64,000 nt of DNA from Mycobacterium ahvazicum (GCF_900176255.2 NZ_FXEG02000003.1:868001-932000), one strand, 5' to 3'; positions 50,296 through 60,402 are shown, counted from the first letter of the stretch. The notes: generated by a model from the sequence alone, not told the origin. Numbers and translations: made by a program.

Positions 50296-51147
50296 ATGTC
50301 TGAGCAGCACGTTTACGGTGCGAACGCGGCGGGCGAAGCCGCCAAGGCGCCCCGCATCAAAATCCGCACCCATCATTTACAGAAAATGAAGACCGAAGGC
50401 CACAAGTGGGCCATGCTCACGGCCTACGACTATTCGACGGCGCGCGTTTTCGACGAGGCCGGCATCCCGGTCTTGCTGGTAGGCGACTCGGCGGCCAACG
50501 TCGTGTACGGCTACGACACCACGGTGCCCGTCTCGATCGACGAGCTGATCCCGCTGGTTCGCGGCGTTGTCCGGGGCGCCCCACACGCCCTCGTCGTCGC
50601 CGACCTGCCGTTCGGCAGCTATGAGGCCGGGCCAGCCGCCGCACTGGCCGCCGCCACCCGCTTCATGAAGGAAGGCGGCGCGCATGCCGTCAAGCTCGAG
50701 GGCGGCGAGCGGGTCGCCGAGCAGATCGCGTGCCTGACCGCGGCCGGCATCCCGGTGATGGCCCACATCGGCTTCACCCCGCAAAGCGTCAATAGCCTGG
50801 GCGGCTTCAAGGTTCAGGGCCGCGGCGACGCGGCCGAACAGACCGTGCACGATGCGATCGCCGTGGCCGAGGCCGGCGCCTTCTCCGTCGTGATGGAAAT
50901 GGTGCCCGCCGAATTGGCCACCCAGATCACCGGCAAGCTGACCATCCCGACCGTCGGGATCGGCGCCGGACCAAACTGCGACGCGCAGGTGCTGGTCTGG
51001 CAAGACATGGCCGGCATGAGCAGCGGCAAGTCGGCACGATTCGTCAAGCGATTCGCCGACGTCGGCGACGAATTCCGCCGGGCCGCCATTCAATACGCGG
51101 AAGAAGTGGCCGGCGGCGTTTTCCCCGCCGACGAACACTGCTTCTGA
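50296..51147 (+). CDS. panB: 3-methyl-2-oxobutanoate hydroxymethyltransferase
   Basis: First committed step of pantothenate synthesis, transferring a hydroxymethyl group from methylene-tetrahydrofolate to alpha-ketoisovalerate. 283 residues with the TIM-barrel signatures [36 protein letters not shown] (metal site), [11 protein letters not shown] and [21 protein letters not shown] at 50296 is 5 bases from AGGGA; another ATG at 50293 is too close to that site. It converges on the haemophore-like gene, with only one base between stop codons. Confidence 0.95.
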   Translation: MSEQHVYGANAAGEAAKAPRIKIRTHHLQKMKTEGHKWAMLTAYDYSTARVFDEAGIPVLLVGDSAANVVYGYDTTVPVSIDELIPLVRGVVRGAPHALVVADLPFGSYEAGPAAALAAATRFMKEGGAHAVKLEGGERVAEQIACLTAAGIPVMAHIGFTPQSVNSLGGFKVQGRGDAAEQTVHDAIAVAEAGAFSVVMEMVPAELATQITGKLTIPTVGIGAGPNCDAQVLVWQDMAGMSSGKSARFVKRFADVGDEFRRAAIQYAEEVAGGVFPADEHCF

Positions 51148-51148
51148 G

Positions 51149-51517
51149 CTACTGCATTTGGCATCGAATCTTGAAGTCGGTCAGCGGCTGCCGAATTGCT
51201 TCGAGGTCGGCGTGCGTCTGCGGGTTGGCGTCCATGTACTGCTTGACCTGATCGCCAATCTCGCTCCGCGGCTGGCCTTTCAGGCTGGTGAAGTACGCGT
51301 TGACGTCCGGGTGAGTGAACAGATACACCGACGTCGCCGCGGCAACCCCCGAGGAAACCTGGGCGAGATCGGCTGCCGTGCAGTTCGGCGGCAGCGGCCC
51401 CGGTTCCGGGTCCGCTTGAGCCGAGCCCATGGCAGCGAAAAGCATTGCACCGCTGATAGCGCCGGCGGCAATTCCGCCGACAACCGCGCGCGAAGTGGCG
51501 AGCGCCAAAAACACCAT
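51149..51517 (-). CDS. Secreted haemophore-like (haem-binding MHB domain) protein
   Basis: 122 residues. A signal peptide (LATSRAVVGGIAAGAISGAML, ending near SAQADP) is followed by a helical domain of about 85 residues with two cysteines (LPPNCTAADL and FKIRCQMQ) set as in the mycobacterial haemophore family. YLFTHPDVNAYFTSLKGQ is the typical central helix. ATG at 51517 has a GGAGGAG site upstream; an extension to 51598 would precede the signal. A role in haem or hydrophobic ligand binding is a family inference. Confidence 0.8.
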   Translation of the reverse strand: MVFLALATSRAVVGGIAAGAISGAMLFAAMGSAQADPEPGPLPPNCTAADLAQVSSGVAAATSVYLFTHPDVNAYFTSLKGQPRSEIGDQVKQYMDANPQTHADLEAIRQPLTDFKIRCQMQ

Positions 51518-51657
51518 CGTTAGCTCCTCCGTCAGGTATCGATACCTACCCGCACGCAAACCATAAGCGGTTTCGGCGATTCCATGGACGAAATCCATTC
51601 ATGTGGCAAAGAAGCGAAACCCCGCCGCATGGCCGCCAGGGCCGATATGCTTGCGAA

Positions 51658-51900
51658 ATGAATCGGCGCCGCTGGATCGGGACACTGCTGGCAGTGTTGG
51701 CGATGATGCCAATTCCCGGAATTGTTGTCGCGACGGGATCTGCCGGGCAGGCCCACGCCACGGTCTGTGTCGGCGCCGGACGACGCGTGTCGGTCAGCGG
51801 TTGCGCCAACGTCGGCGACGCGATCCAGCGCTACGTACCGCCGCCGACGGATTACGCGCCGATGCCGGAGGACACTCCGCCGCCTCCCCCGCCCCCGTAG
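51658..51900 (+). CDS. Small secreted proline-tailed protein
   Basis: 80 residues from ATG at 51658. Signal peptide NRRRWIGTLLAVLAMMPIPGIVV, then a short region with two cysteines (ATVCVGAGRRVSVSGCANVGD) that can form a small disulfide loop, and a proline tail (DYAPMPEDTPPPPPPP). This pattern is repeated in several mycobacterial small exported proteins of unknown function. It diverges from the haemophore-like gene, 140 bp apart. No ribosome site of note. Confidence 0.65.
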   Translation: MNRRRWIGTLLAVLAMMPIPGIVVATGSAGQAHATVCVGAGRRVSVSGCANVGDAIQRYVPPPTDYAPMPEDTPPPPPPP

Positions 51901-52072
51901 TCGATCGCGCGGCGGGACGTATCCGTCCGCCCAGGCCAGTGGTCGCGGACACGCCGCAGCAACGATCGCTGCCGGCGGTGCAAGTGTGGTGTGGCACCCT
52001 ATGGGTAACCAGCTACGAGCGTCGATGACCGTGTAATGCCGCGTCGGCGCGACCCCCTATGGAGCCGAAAAA

Positions 52073-53638
52073 ATGCCAGAAACCTCGCGTCATCTGGAGG
52101 TCGAGCGCAAGTTCGACGTCCTCGATTCGACGGTCACACCGTCGTTCGAAGGCATCGCGACGGTGGCCCGGGTGGAGACGTTGCCGACGCAATCGCTGGA
52201 CGCGATGTACTTCGATACGCCGACGCAGGACCTCGCCCGCAACAAGATCACACTGCGTCGCCGCACCGGCGGCCACGACGCCGGCTGGCACCTGAAGTTG
52301 CCGGCCGGGCCCGACGCCCGCACCGAGATCCGCATGCCGCTGGGCTCCGCGGACGACGAGACCGTGCCCAGCGAATTGCTGGACGTGGTGCTGGCGATCG
52401 TCCGTGACCGGCCGCTGCGACCCGTTGCCCGAATCACGACTCAGCGCGAAAGCCAGGTGCTGTACGGCACCGAGGGCGCGCCGTTCGCGGAGTTCAGCAA
52501 CGACCATGTCCGCGCCTGGTCGGCCAATTCGAGCGATAGCCCCGACTCGGAGCCCGTCGTCCAGGAGTGGCGGGAATGGGAGCTCGAGCTCGACGAATCC
52601 CGTGGGGCCGCCGACACCGAACTGCTGAGCCGGCTGAGTAACCGGCTGCTGGATGCCGGCGGCGAACCCGCGAATCATGCGTCCAAGCTGGCGCGGGTGC
52701 TCGGTACAACGTTGCCGACCAACGGGTCTGAGCCGCCGGACGATCCGGTGCAGCGGGCGATCGCCGAGCAAATCGACGAGCTGGTGGTGTGGGACCGCGC
52801 GGTGCGCGCCGACGTCTTCGACTCCGTGCACCAGATGCGGGTCACCACCCGCAAAATCCGCAGTCTGCTCAAGGACGCCCAAGCGGGATTGTCCGAGGAC
52901 ACCCACGCCTGGGTCCTCGACGAGCTGCGCGAGCTCGCCGGTGTCCTGGGCGTGGCGCGCGACGCCGAGGTGCTTGCGCAGCGCTACGAGCAGGAGCTGG
53001 ACCGGCTGGCACCGGAGCTGGTGCGGGGGCCGGTGCGCGAACGCCTGGTCGAGGGCGCCAAGCGCCGCTACCAGTCGGGGCTGCGGCGGTCGCTGATCGC
53101 GATGCGGTCGCAGCGCTACTTCCGGCTGCTCGACGCGCTCGATTCGATAGTGGCCGAAACGCCGACGACCGCGACCGGTGAGCAGCCGGCGCCGGTCACC
53201 ATCGACGCCGCGTACAAGAAGGTACGCAAGGCCGCCAAGGCGGCCGCCGAAGCAGACCAGGCCGCGCAGGCGCACGAGGAGCAGCTCGCCGCGGGCACCG
53301 ACGAGGATCCCGACGACGACGAAGAGCACGATCGCGACGAGGCGCTGCACGTAATTCGTAAGCGCGCCAAGCGACTTCGCTACACCGCCGCGGCGACCGG
53401 GGCGGACGACGTCTCCAAGCAGGCCAAGGCCATCCAGTCGCTGCTCGGCGACCACCAGGACAGCGTGGTCAGCCGCGATCACCTGGTCCAGCAGGCCGAC
53501 GCCGCGCACGCCGCGGGCGAGGACACCTTCACGTACGGCCTTCTCTACCAGCAGGAGTCGGATCTGGCCGAGAGCTGCCGCCAGCAGCTCGACGAGGCGC
53601 TGCGCAAGCTCGACAAGTCGGTGAAGAAAGCGCGCTGA
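52073..53638 (+). CDS. CYTH and CHAD domain protein (Rv2226 type)
   Basis: 521 residues. The N-terminal CYTH (triphosphate tunnel) domain begins with the ExExK motif in HLEVERKFDVLD and continues with RRRTGGHDAGWHLKLPAG. The C-terminal CHAD domain is helical with conserved histidines (VHQMRVTTRKIRSLLKDA, LHVIRKRAKRLRYTA, LLGDHQD). An Ala/Asp/Glu-rich linker interrupts CHAD. Such fusions bind or hydrolyse inorganic polyphosphate or triphosphate; the exact activity is not certain. The ATG at 52073 is directly followed by the CYTH motif. Confidence 0.92.
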   Translation: MPETSRHLEVERKFDVLDSTVTPSFEGIATVARVETLPTQSLDAMYFDTPTQDLARNKITLRRRTGGHDAGWHLKLPAGPDARTEIRMPLGSADDETVPSELLDVVLAIVRDRPLRPVARITTQRESQVLYGTEGAPFAEFSNDHVRAWSANSSDSPDSEPVVQEWREWELELDESRGAADTELLSRLSNRLLDAGGEPANHASKLARVLGTTLPTNGSEPPDDPVQRAIAEQIDELVVWDRAVRADVFDSVHQMRVTTRKIRSLLKDAQAGLSEDTHAWVLDELRELAGVLGVARDAEVLAQRYEQELDRLAPELVRGPVRERLVEGAKRRYQSGLRRSLIAMRSQRYFRLLDALDSIVAETPTTATGEQPAPVTIDAAYKKVRKAAKAAAEADQAAQAHEEQLAAGTDEDPDDDEEHDRDEALHVIRKRAKRLRYTAAATGADDVSKQAKAIQSLLGDHQDSVVSRDHLVQQADAAHAAGEDTFTYGLLYQQESDLAESCRQQLDEALRKLDKSVKKAR

Positions 53639-53648
53639 CTAAGGGCGG

Positions 53649-53707
53649 GCGAGTCTGTAACTGGCGACGCTGCCTCTGGGGCGATGTGTTGCCAGTTTCA
53701 GTCTCGC
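53649..53707. repeat. Long imperfect palindrome between CYTH-CHAD gene and rnpB
   Basis: Left arm GCGAGTCTGTAACTGGC (53649-53665) and right arm GCCAGTTTCAGTCTCGC (53691-53707) pair over 15 of 17 positions with a 25-base loop. The two mismatches are A opposite A or T opposite T at symmetric places. It lies at the 3' ends of two convergent transcripts, so it is a likely bidirectional terminator, perhaps of a dispersed repeat type. Confidence 0.55.
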
Positions 53708-53728
53708 GCTAATACCCGGCGGGGCGGG

Positions 53729-54127
<399 letters not shown>

Positions 54128-54210
54128 CCGCACGAACACGGTACTCGCTGGTTAATCTCCTGGCCAGCGGCACGACGGCGGTGCGGGCGATCGATCACCC
54201 GGGCCGGGCT

Positions 54211-54233
54211 ATTGCTCAATTTTCCAATCATTG
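54211..54233. promoter_or_regulatory. Two small palindromes upstream of the P450 gene
   Basis: ATTG-CT-CAAT (54211-54220) and CAAT-C-ATTG (54225-54233) lie in an AT-richer stretch 33-55 bp before the P450 start. They could be the site of the TetR protein encoded just beyond the cassette. Evidence is weak because the arms are only 4 bp. Confidence 0.3.
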
Positions 54234-54265
54234 CCTAAATAAGAAGTTGGTGCCACGCTGACCGC

Positions 54266-55441
54266 ATGACAGAAGCGCAAGGATTCGTCGACCAGTCGGT
54301 CACCGGCCTCGCGGAGCCGCAACCCATGTACAAGGTGTTGCGCGAATCGAACCCGGTATTCCGGTCGGAGCAGGCGGTGGTGCTCAGCCGCCTCGCCGAC
54401 ATCGAGATGGCGCTCAAGCACACTGAGCTGTTTTCGTCGAACATGGACGCGGTCAACCTCGGCAACATTCGACCGCTGATTCCGTTGCAAGTCGATCCTC
54501 CCGAGCATGCGAAGTACCGCCGTGTCCTCGACCCGCTGTTCACTCCGCGGGAAATGGCCCGACGTGAACCCCAGGTCACCGAGCTGGTGAACGAGATGAT
54601 CGATCGCTTCGCCGGGCGCGGCGAATGCGACTTCCACGCCGAGTTCGCGGTGCCGCTGCCCTGCACCGTCTTCCTGCAATTGCTCGGCTTGCCGCTGGAA
54701 GATCTCGACAAATTCCTGGAATGGAAGGACGGCGTGATCCGCCCGGAGGGCGACTCCGGGTTCAACCGCCGCCACGAGAGTTCAGCGCCGGTGGCACAAC
54801 AGATCTACGACTATTTCGAGCGTGCCATCGACGACCACATCGCCAGCCCGCGCGATGACGTGCTGTCGGCGATGATCGCGGCGAACCTGAGCGCGGAGGG
54901 CCGGCCGCTGTCGCGCGAGGAGTTGCTGGACATCTGCTTTTTGTTCCTGATCGCCGGGCTGGACACGGTCACCGACTCGCTGGACTGTTTCTTCGTCTAT
55001 CTGGCGCGTCATCCCGAGCACCGTCATCAGCTGGTCGAGCAGCCCGATGTTCTGCCGCACGCCGTCGAAGAGTTGTTGCGTTGGGAGACACCGGTTCCCG
55101 GTGTAGCCCGTGTCGCCATGCAAGACGTCGAGGTGGGCGGATGCCCGATCAGCAAGGGTGAGCGAGTCAGCCCGTTGCTCGGCGCCGCCAATACCGACCC
55201 CGCCGAGTTCCCCGACCCCGAGTTGGTGGACTTCAACCGCAACCCGAACCGGCACCGCGCGTTCGGCGGCGGGCCACACCGCTGCCTCGGATCTCACCTG
55301 GCCCGGATGGAGCTGCGGGTGGCGTTGCGTGAATTTCACCGGCGCATACCGGATTACGAAATCAAGCCCGGCACGCAGCTGACGTACACGGCCGCACTGA
55401 GATCGGTGGAGTCACTGCCGCTGGTCTTCGACGTGTCATGA
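54266..55441 (+). CDS. Cytochrome P450
   Basis: 391-residue soluble bacterial P450. The haem-thiolate loop FGGGPHRCLGSHLAR, the K-helix EELLRW (ExxR) and the I-helix LFLIAGLDTVTDSL are all intact, so the enzyme should be active. It needs two electrons through a ferredoxin, and a 3Fe-4S ferredoxin gene overlaps its stop (ATGA). Substrate cannot be told; the CYP family number is not assigned. The cassette is inserted between rnpB and the RNase H gene and is not at this place in M. tuberculosis. Confidence 0.93.
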   Translation: MTEAQGFVDQSVTGLAEPQPMYKVLRESNPVFRSEQAVVLSRLADIEMALKHTELFSSNMDAVNLGNIRPLIPLQVDPPEHAKYRRVLDPLFTPREMARREPQVTELVNEMIDRFAGRGECDFHAEFAVPLPCTVFLQLLGLPLEDLDKFLEWKDGVIRPEGDSGFNRRHESSAPVAQQIYDYFERAIDDHIASPRDDVLSAMIAANLSAEGRPLSREELLDICFLFLIAGLDTVTDSLDCFFVYLARHPEHRHQLVEQPDVLPHAVEELLRWETPVPGVARVAMQDVEVGGCPISKGERVSPLLGAANTDPAEFPDPELVDFNRNPNRHRAFGGGPHRCLGSHLARMELRVALREFHRRIPDYEIKPGTQLTYTAALRSVESLPLVFDVS

Positions 55442-55632
55442 GTCGGGTGTCCGTCGACCTCGACCTGTGCACCGGGCACGGACGCTGTTACAGCCTGGCA
55501 CCCGAGGTCTTCGACTCCGACGACGTCGGCCACTGTGTGGTGCTCGTCGAGGACGTCTCGGGTGAACTGGAGGAGCAGGCCGGCGTGGGTGAGAAAAACT
55601 GTCCCGAGCGAGCAATCACGTTGTCGCGCTGA
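55438..55632 (+). CDS. [3Fe-4S]-type ferredoxin, P450 partner
   Basis: 64 residues. Three cluster cysteines are visible: two in CTGHGRC (C-x5-C near residues 11-17) and one in NCPERAI near the end. The second cysteine of a classical 4Fe-4S set is replaced (His in TGHGR), as in P450-linked 3Fe-4S ferredoxins. Its ATG overlaps the P450 stop by 4 bases, so it is the natural electron donor. No ferredoxin reductase gene lies in the window. Confidence 0.92.
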   Translation: MSRVSVDLDLCTGHGRCYSLAPEVFDSDDVGHCVVLVEDVSGELEEQAGVGEKNCPERAITLSR

Positions 55633-55720
55633 CCAACTCACCCGGCTGCCCGCCGTACGTGCTCTCATGTTGAATAGCCCAAATCTCGCTCTCAGTGCAC
55701 GTTCGGCGACCAGCAGCGGC

Positions 55721-56311
55721 CTATTGCCGGGCAATCGCGTGGTAGGCCAGGTCGACGATCGCCGAGCAATATTCCTCTTCGATGAGAGCGTCGGAGTACA
55801 GCGCGCGAATGTTGATGGGCGCCAAAAGAACCTGGGTGGCGGCCACCGCGGTGATTCCGTCGCGCAGTTCACCGCGCCGCCTGGCCCGGTCGATGATCTG
55901 GCGCACCACCGCGAAACGGGCCCGCCAGAACATCATTCGGGTTTCTTCGTCATGACGCCCACGCGGTGCCATCACCAAAGCCCGCAAAAATGCCCGGCCC
56001 ACTTCGGTGTTGACGCGCTTGGCGACGCTGATGGCCAACGCTTCCAGGTCCCCGCGCAACGAACCCGTGTCCGGCACATCACCCCAGGTCTCGAGATCAG
56101 CGAGTGCCGCGTCGACGATCAGCCGTTGCCGATCGCCCCAGTAGTGGTAAATCATTTCCGCGTCGATGCGATGACGCTCGGCCAGTGCCTCGATGCTGAA
56201 TCGCTCGACGCCCCAGCGGGCCAACTCGTCGAGCACCGCCGGCATCACCTGGGCCCGGACATCCGCCGGAACGGCGTCCGGCAATCCGTCGGGTGGTTGA
56301 TCCGGCGACAT
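55721..56311 (-). CDS. TetR family transcriptional regulator
   Basis: 196 residues. The helix-turn-helix is seen in FSIEALAERHRIDAEMIYHYWGDRQRL at about 39-65, and a C-terminal ligand domain follows. It converges on the P450-ferredoxin pair, with 88 bp between, and lies 17 bp behind the RNase H/phosphatase gene in the same direction. It is the obvious candidate regulator of the P450 cassette, but no shared operator was found with confidence. Confidence 0.85.
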   Translation of the reverse strand: MSPDQPPDGLPDAVPADVRAQVMPAVLDELARWGVERFSIEALAERHRIDAEMIYHYWGDRQRLIVDAALADLETWGDVPDTGSLRGDLEALAISVAKRVNTEVGRAFLRALVMAPRGRHDEETRMMFWRARFAVVRQIIDRARRRGELRDGITAVAATQVLLAPINIRALYSDALIEEEYCSAIVDLAYHAIARQ

Positions 56312-56328
56312 CTACTACTCCTAATTGG

Positions 56329-57468
56329 CTAGAGGTAGCCGGTCTGATTCACGAGTCGCACCGAAGATGCCCCGTCCGAATAGAACTCGGCGATGCTCAA
56401 GGATGCCAGGTCAAGGTGCAATCTGTACAGGATCTCGGGTCCGGCCTCCAGCGCCAGGCGCAGCAACATCTTGATCGGCGTGACGTGCGAGACGACCAGC
56501 ACCGTGGCGCCGGGATGACTGGCCAGGATTCGCTCGCGCGCCTGATACACCCGGTCGGCCGCGGCATCGAAGCTCTCGCCGCCCGGCGGCTCCGTGCTGG
56601 TATCGCGCAGCCAGCGGGTGTGTAAGTCGGGATCGCGTTCGGCGGCCTCGGCGAACGTCAGCCCCTCCCAGCCCCCGAAGTCGGTCTCGATCAGGTCGTC
56701 GTCCACCGTCACGTCCAGGCCCAGCGCCTTGGCCGCCGCGGACGCGGTGTCGTAGGCGCGTTGCAGTGGCGAGGAGATCACCGCGGCGATGCCACCGCGC
56801 GCTGCCAGATACCGCGCGGCCGCTTGGGCCTGCCGGCGACCCAGGTCGGTCAGTTCCGGATTGCCGCGCCCCGAATAGCGCCGCTGCACCGACAGCGCGG
56901 TCTGCCCGTGCCGCAGCAACAGCAGTCGGGTCGGGATGCCGCGCGCTCCGGTCCAGCCGGGTGGCGAAGATGGTTGTGCCGCAGCTGATTTCGCGTCCGA
57001 AGCCACCGTGGATTCGGCTGGCGCCGGCTCGGAGATCGCCGACTCGGCCTCCTGCGAACACACTTCGGCCGCGGCGTCCATCGCTTCGTTGGCCAGCCGA
57101 TCGGCATGCTTGTTGCGTTCGCGCGGTATCCACGTGTAGCTGACCCGTTCGAGACGGACCGCCAGCTTTCGAGCCTCGGCGTGCAACTCGATCAGGTCGG
57201 GGTGCTTGACCTTCCATCGCCCCGACATCTGCTCCACCACCAGCTTGGAATCCATGTAGACGTCGGCCTCGCTGGCGCCGAGCCGCACGGCGTCTTCCAA
57301 ACCGGCTATCAGCCCGCGGTATTCGGCGACGTTGTTGGTCGCTCGGCCGATCGCCTGCTTGCTTTCGGCTAGCACGGTGTCGCGGTGCTCGGCGTGCACC
57401 ACCGCGCCGTAGCCAGCCGGCCCGGGATTGCCGCGGGACCCGCCGTCGGCTTCGATGACGACCTTCAC
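56329..57468 (-). CDS. Bifunctional RNase H / acid phosphatase (CobC-like PGM domain)
   Basis: 379 residues. The N-terminal RNase HI domain has catalytic acidic residues in IEADGGSRGNPG, NNVAEYRGLI and VYMDSKLVVEQM. The C-terminal histidine-phosphatase domain has LLLLRHGQTALS, ETDFGGWEGLTF and VVSHVTPIKMLL. In M. tuberculosis, Rv2228c degrades RNA:DNA hybrids and dephosphorylates alpha-ribazole phosphate in the cobalamin pathway (literature recalled). GTG at 57468 overlaps the zinc-ribbon gene stop (GTGA). A linker of about 40 residues separates the domains. Confidence 0.93.
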   Translation of the reverse strand: MKVVIEADGGSRGNPGPAGYGAVVHAEHRDTVLAESKQAIGRATNNVAEYRGLIAGLEDAVRLGASEADVYMDSKLVVEQMSGRWKVKHPDLIELHAEARKLAVRLERVSYTWIPRERNKHADRLANEAMDAAAEVCSQEAESAISEPAPAESTVASDAKSAAAQPSSPPGWTGARGIPTRLLLLRHGQTALSVQRRYSGRGNPELTDLGRRQAQAAARYLAARGGIAAVISSPLQRAYDTASAAAKALGLDVTVDDDLIETDFGGWEGLTFAEAAERDPDLHTRWLRDTSTEPPGGESFDAAADRVYQARERILASHPGATVLVVSHVTPIKMLLRLALEAGPEILYRLHLDLASLSIAEFYSDGASSVRLVNQTGYL

Positions 57469-58202
57469 TGGCCGGGCCCCTTGACCCGCAACAGGATCGC
57501 GCCGCACTCCGGGCAGCGCACCACGTCGTCGTCGGCCGCCGCGGAGATCCGGGCCAGCTCGCCCCGGTCGATCTCGATCCGGCATGCGCCGCACCGATGC
57601 CCGAGCAGCGGCCCGGCGCCCGGTCCTCCCCCGGCCCGCTGCCGCTCGTAGAGGGCGGACAAATCGGGATCCAGCGCCGCGGCCAGCCGGTCCCGTTGCG
57701 ACGCGTGCGCCTGGCGGGTCTCGTCGATTTCGGCCAGCGCGGCGTCGAGGCCCTGCTGTGCTCCGGCCAGCTCGGCCTGCAATGCCTCCATCGCGTCCTG
57801 CTCGGCGATCACCTGGGCCTGCAACTCCTCGCGTCGTTCCATGACTTCCAGCAGCGAATCTTCCAGGCTGCTCTGACGACGCATCAGGGTTTCCAGTTCG
57901 TGCTGCAGGTCCGCCAGCTGTTTGGCGTCGGTAGCCCCCGACTCCAGCAACGACCGGTCGCGGTCTTCGCGCTGGCGCACCGCCGCGATCTCCGATTCGT
58001 AGCGTGACACCTGAGTGTCCAAGTCCTCCAACGCGATTCGTACCGCGCCCAGCCGGTCATTGGCGGCGTCGTGTTCGGCGCGCATCCGCTCGATGGCCTC
58101 GCGCTGCGGCAGACGAGTGGCCCGATGCGCGATCCGGGTCAGCTCCGCATCCAGCTCGGACAACTCCAGCAGCGAACGCTGCTGTGCTACTTCGGCTTTC
58201 AT
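57465..58202 (-). CDS. Coiled-coil C4-type zinc ribbon protein (Rv2229c type)
   Basis: 245 residues. A long coiled coil (about 20-190, with repeated heptads such as LEDSLLEVMERREELQAQV) is followed by a C-terminal zinc ribbon with CGAC and CPEC pairs. It is a common partner of RNase H and Nif3-like genes in actinobacteria; the function is unknown and RNA binding is often suggested. ATG at 58202 shares one base with the upstream stop (TAATG), and its stop overlaps the RNase H start. The four genes from cobC to this point are coupled. Confidence 0.9.
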   Translation of the reverse strand: MKAEVAQQRSLLELSELDAELTRIAHRATRLPQREAIERMRAEHDAANDRLGAVRIALEDLDTQVSRYESEIAAVRQREDRDRSLLESGATDAKQLADLQHELETLMRRQSSLEDSLLEVMERREELQAQVIAEQDAMEALQAELAGAQQGLDAALAEIDETRQAHASQRDRLAAALDPDLSALYERQRAGGGPGAGPLLGHRCGACRIEIDRGELARISAAADDDVVRCPECGAILLRVKGPGQ

Positions 58203-59338
58203 TATTGATCTCCACATGTTTCGTCGCCGATATTCCAGGGGTCGGTGCGAGTGGTGGACACGTGTACCGGCAGGTCCGCACCGAAACGGGACCGCAGCAC
58301 CTCGGCGGCCTGCGTGCACCAAGGGAATTCGCTGGCCCAGTGCGCGACGTCGATCAGCGCCACGTCCGACCCCCGGCAATGCTCGTCGGCCGGATGGTGG
58401 CGCAGGTCGGCGGTCACATAGGCCTGCACGTCGGCGCGGGCAGCAAGGCTCAGCAGCGAATCTCCGGCGCCGCCGCACACCGCGACCCGCGACACGACCC
58501 GGTCCGGGGCACCGGCGGCCCGCACGCCCCAGGACGTCCGCGGCAACGCGGCACCGACGCGGGAGACGAAGGCGCGCAACGATTCGGGTTGGGCCAGCGT
58601 GCCGATGCGGCCCAGCCCGGCCTCGCCCGGTGCGGGCTCCAGGGCGAAGACGTCGAACGCGGGCTCCTCGTAGGGGTGGGCGGCGCGCATCGCGGCCAGC
58701 ACGGCCGCGCGGGCCCGCGCCGGTGCGACGACCTCGAACCGGTCTTCGTCCACCTTCTCGACGGTCCCGACGCTGCCCACCGCGGGTGTGGCGCCGTCGT
58801 GGGGCAGGAACTGCCCGATACCGCTGACGCTCCAGCTGCAGTGCGAGTAGTCGCCGATGTGCCCGGCGCCGGCCTCGAACACGGCCGCCTGCACCGCTGC
58901 TGCGTTCGCGCGCGGCACGTAGATCACCCACTTGTCGAGATCGGCCGGCTCCGAAAGGGGTTCGAGCACGGCCTCGACGGTGAGACCAAGAGCGTGCGCC
59001 AGCGCGTCGGAGACACCCGGCGACGCCGAGTCGGCGTTGGTATGCGCGGTGAACAGCGAACGCCCGCTTCGGATCAGGCGGTGCACCAGCGCGCCCTTGG
59101 GCGTGTTGGCCGCAACCGTGTCGACCCCGTGCAACAGCAGCGGGTGATGAGCCAGCAGCAGGCCCCCCTCGGGGACTTCGTCGACGACCGCCGGCGTGGC
59201 ATCGACGGCGATCGTCACCGAATCCAGCTCATCGCCGGGGTCCCCGCACACCAAACCAACCGAATCCCACGATTGGGCAAGCCGCGGCGGGTAGGCCTCG
59301 TCCAGTACCTCGATGACGTCGGACAGCCGTGCGCTCAC
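58202..59338 (-). CDS. Nif3-like dinuclear metal centre protein (Rv2230c type)
   Basis: 378 residues of the GTP cyclohydrolase 1 type 2/NIF3 family. Metal ligands are seen in [12 protein letters not shown] and [10 protein letters not shown], and near the C-terminus in [13 protein letters not shown]-like insert in the middle ([21 protein letters not shown]) is typical of the longer bacterial members. GTG at 59338 overlaps the cobC stop. The true reaction is not established; the cyclohydrolase label is historical. Confidence 0.9.
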   Translation of the reverse strand: MSARLSDVIEVLDEAYPPRLAQSWDSVGLVCGDPGDELDSVTIAVDATPAVVDEVPEGGLLLAHHPLLLHGVDTVAANTPKGALVHRLIRSGRSLFTAHTNADSASPGVSDALAHALGLTVEAVLEPLSEPADLDKWVIYVPRANAAAVQAAVFEAGAGHIGDYSHCSWSVSGIGQFLPHDGATPAVGSVGTVEKVDEDRFEVVAPARARAAVLAAMRAAHPYEEPAFDVFALEPAPGEAGLGRIGTLAQPESLRAFVSRVGAALPRTSWGVRAAGAPDRVVSRVAVCGGAGDSLLSLAARADVQAYVTADLRHHPADEHCRGSDVALIDVAHWASEFPWCTQAAEVLRSRFGADLPVHVSTTRTDPWNIGDETCGDQ

Positions 59339-60402
59339 CGTTGCCTCCCACCATTCGAGACCGGCGTGGCCTCCGAGATCGCCTGGACCAGCAGCGGCCA
59401 CTCCCGGCGCACCGCGACCCGCAGATAGCTCTCGTCGAGGCCGACGAACGTGTCGCCGCGGCGCACCGCAATACCCTTGTCGTGCAATGCTTTTCGCATA
59501 CGAACAGCATCGGGGATGCGGAACAGTACAAACGGGGCGCGGCCGTCGACCACCTCGGCCCCCACCGCCGTCAGAGCGGCCGCCAGCTCGGTGCGCAACA
59601 GCATCAGCCGCGCAGCGTCGGCTTGCGCGTCGGCAACCGCGTCGGCCGCACAGCAGGCGTCGATGGCCGTCAGTTGCAGCGTGCCCACCGGCCAGTGCGC
59701 GCGCCGGGAGGTCAACCGCGCCAACACCTCTGGGGCACCCAGCGCATATCCCACCCGCAATCCGGCCAGCGCCCAGGTCTTGGTCAGACTGCGCAGCACC
59801 AGGACGTCGGCCAGCGAGTCGGCGGCCAGCGACTCCGGTTCGCCGGGAATCGAATCCGCGAACGCCTCGTCGACCACCAGGATCCGCCCGGGCCGGCGCA
59901 GCGCCAGCAGCTGCTCGCGGCGGTGCAGCACGCCGGTCGGGTTGGTCGGATTGCCCACCACGACGAGATCGGCGTCCTCGGGCACGCCGTGAGCGTGAAA
60001 GGCTCCGTCAAGGCCGAACGGCGGCTCGAGGACGACGTGGTGCACCGGCACACCGGCCGCGCTCAGGGCGACGGCCGGCTCGGTGAACGAGGGCGCGATC
60101 AGCGCCGCCCGGGCCGGCCGCAGGTTGGGTAGTAGCGCGAACCCTTCGGCGGCCCCGGCCAGCGGCAGCACCTCGTCGCGGGCCCGGCCGTGCCGCCGCG
60201 CGACCGCGTCCTGCGCCCGGTGCAGGTCCTCGATGCCGGGGTAGCGCGCCAGGTCGGGCAGCCGCGCTGCCAGCCGCTCGATCAACCAGTGCGGTGGCTG
60301 CGCATGACGAACGTTGACGGCGAAATCGAGCATGCCCGGCGCGGCGGCCTCATCACCGTGATAGCGCGCCATCGCCAGCGGGCTCGGGTCCGGACTCGCC
60401 AT
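59335..60402 (-). CDS. cobC: PLP-dependent aminotransferase, CobC (threonine-phosphate decarboxylase-like)
   Basis: 355 residues, fold-type I aminotransferase. The PLP lysine lies in [18 protein letters not shown], the aspartate in [11 protein letters not shown], and the NPTNPTG loop in [12 protein letters not shown]. Annotated in M. tuberculosis (Rv2231c) as CobC for the aminopropanol arm of cobalamin; histidinol-phosphate-type activity is an alternative. ATG at 60402 is chosen; a later ATG at 60372 is possible. The first gene of the minus-strand operon, divergent from ptkA with 83 bp between. Confidence 0.88.
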   Translation of the reverse strand: MASPDPSPLAMARYHGDEAAAPGMLDFAVNVRHAQPPHWLIERLAARLPDLARYPGIEDLHRAQDAVARRHGRARDEVLPLAGAAEGFALLPNLRPARAALIAPSFTEPAVALSAAGVPVHHVVLEPPFGLDGAFHAHGVPEDADLVVVGNPTNPTGVLHRREQLLALRRPGRILVVDEAFADSIPGEPESLAADSLADVLVLRSLTKTWALAGLRVGYALGAPEVLARLTSRRAHWPVGTLQLTAIDACCAADAVADAQADAARLMLLRTELAAALTAVGAEVVDGRAPFVLFRIPDAVRMRKALHDKGIAVRRGDTFVGLDESYLRVAVRREWPLLVQAISEATPVSNGGRQR

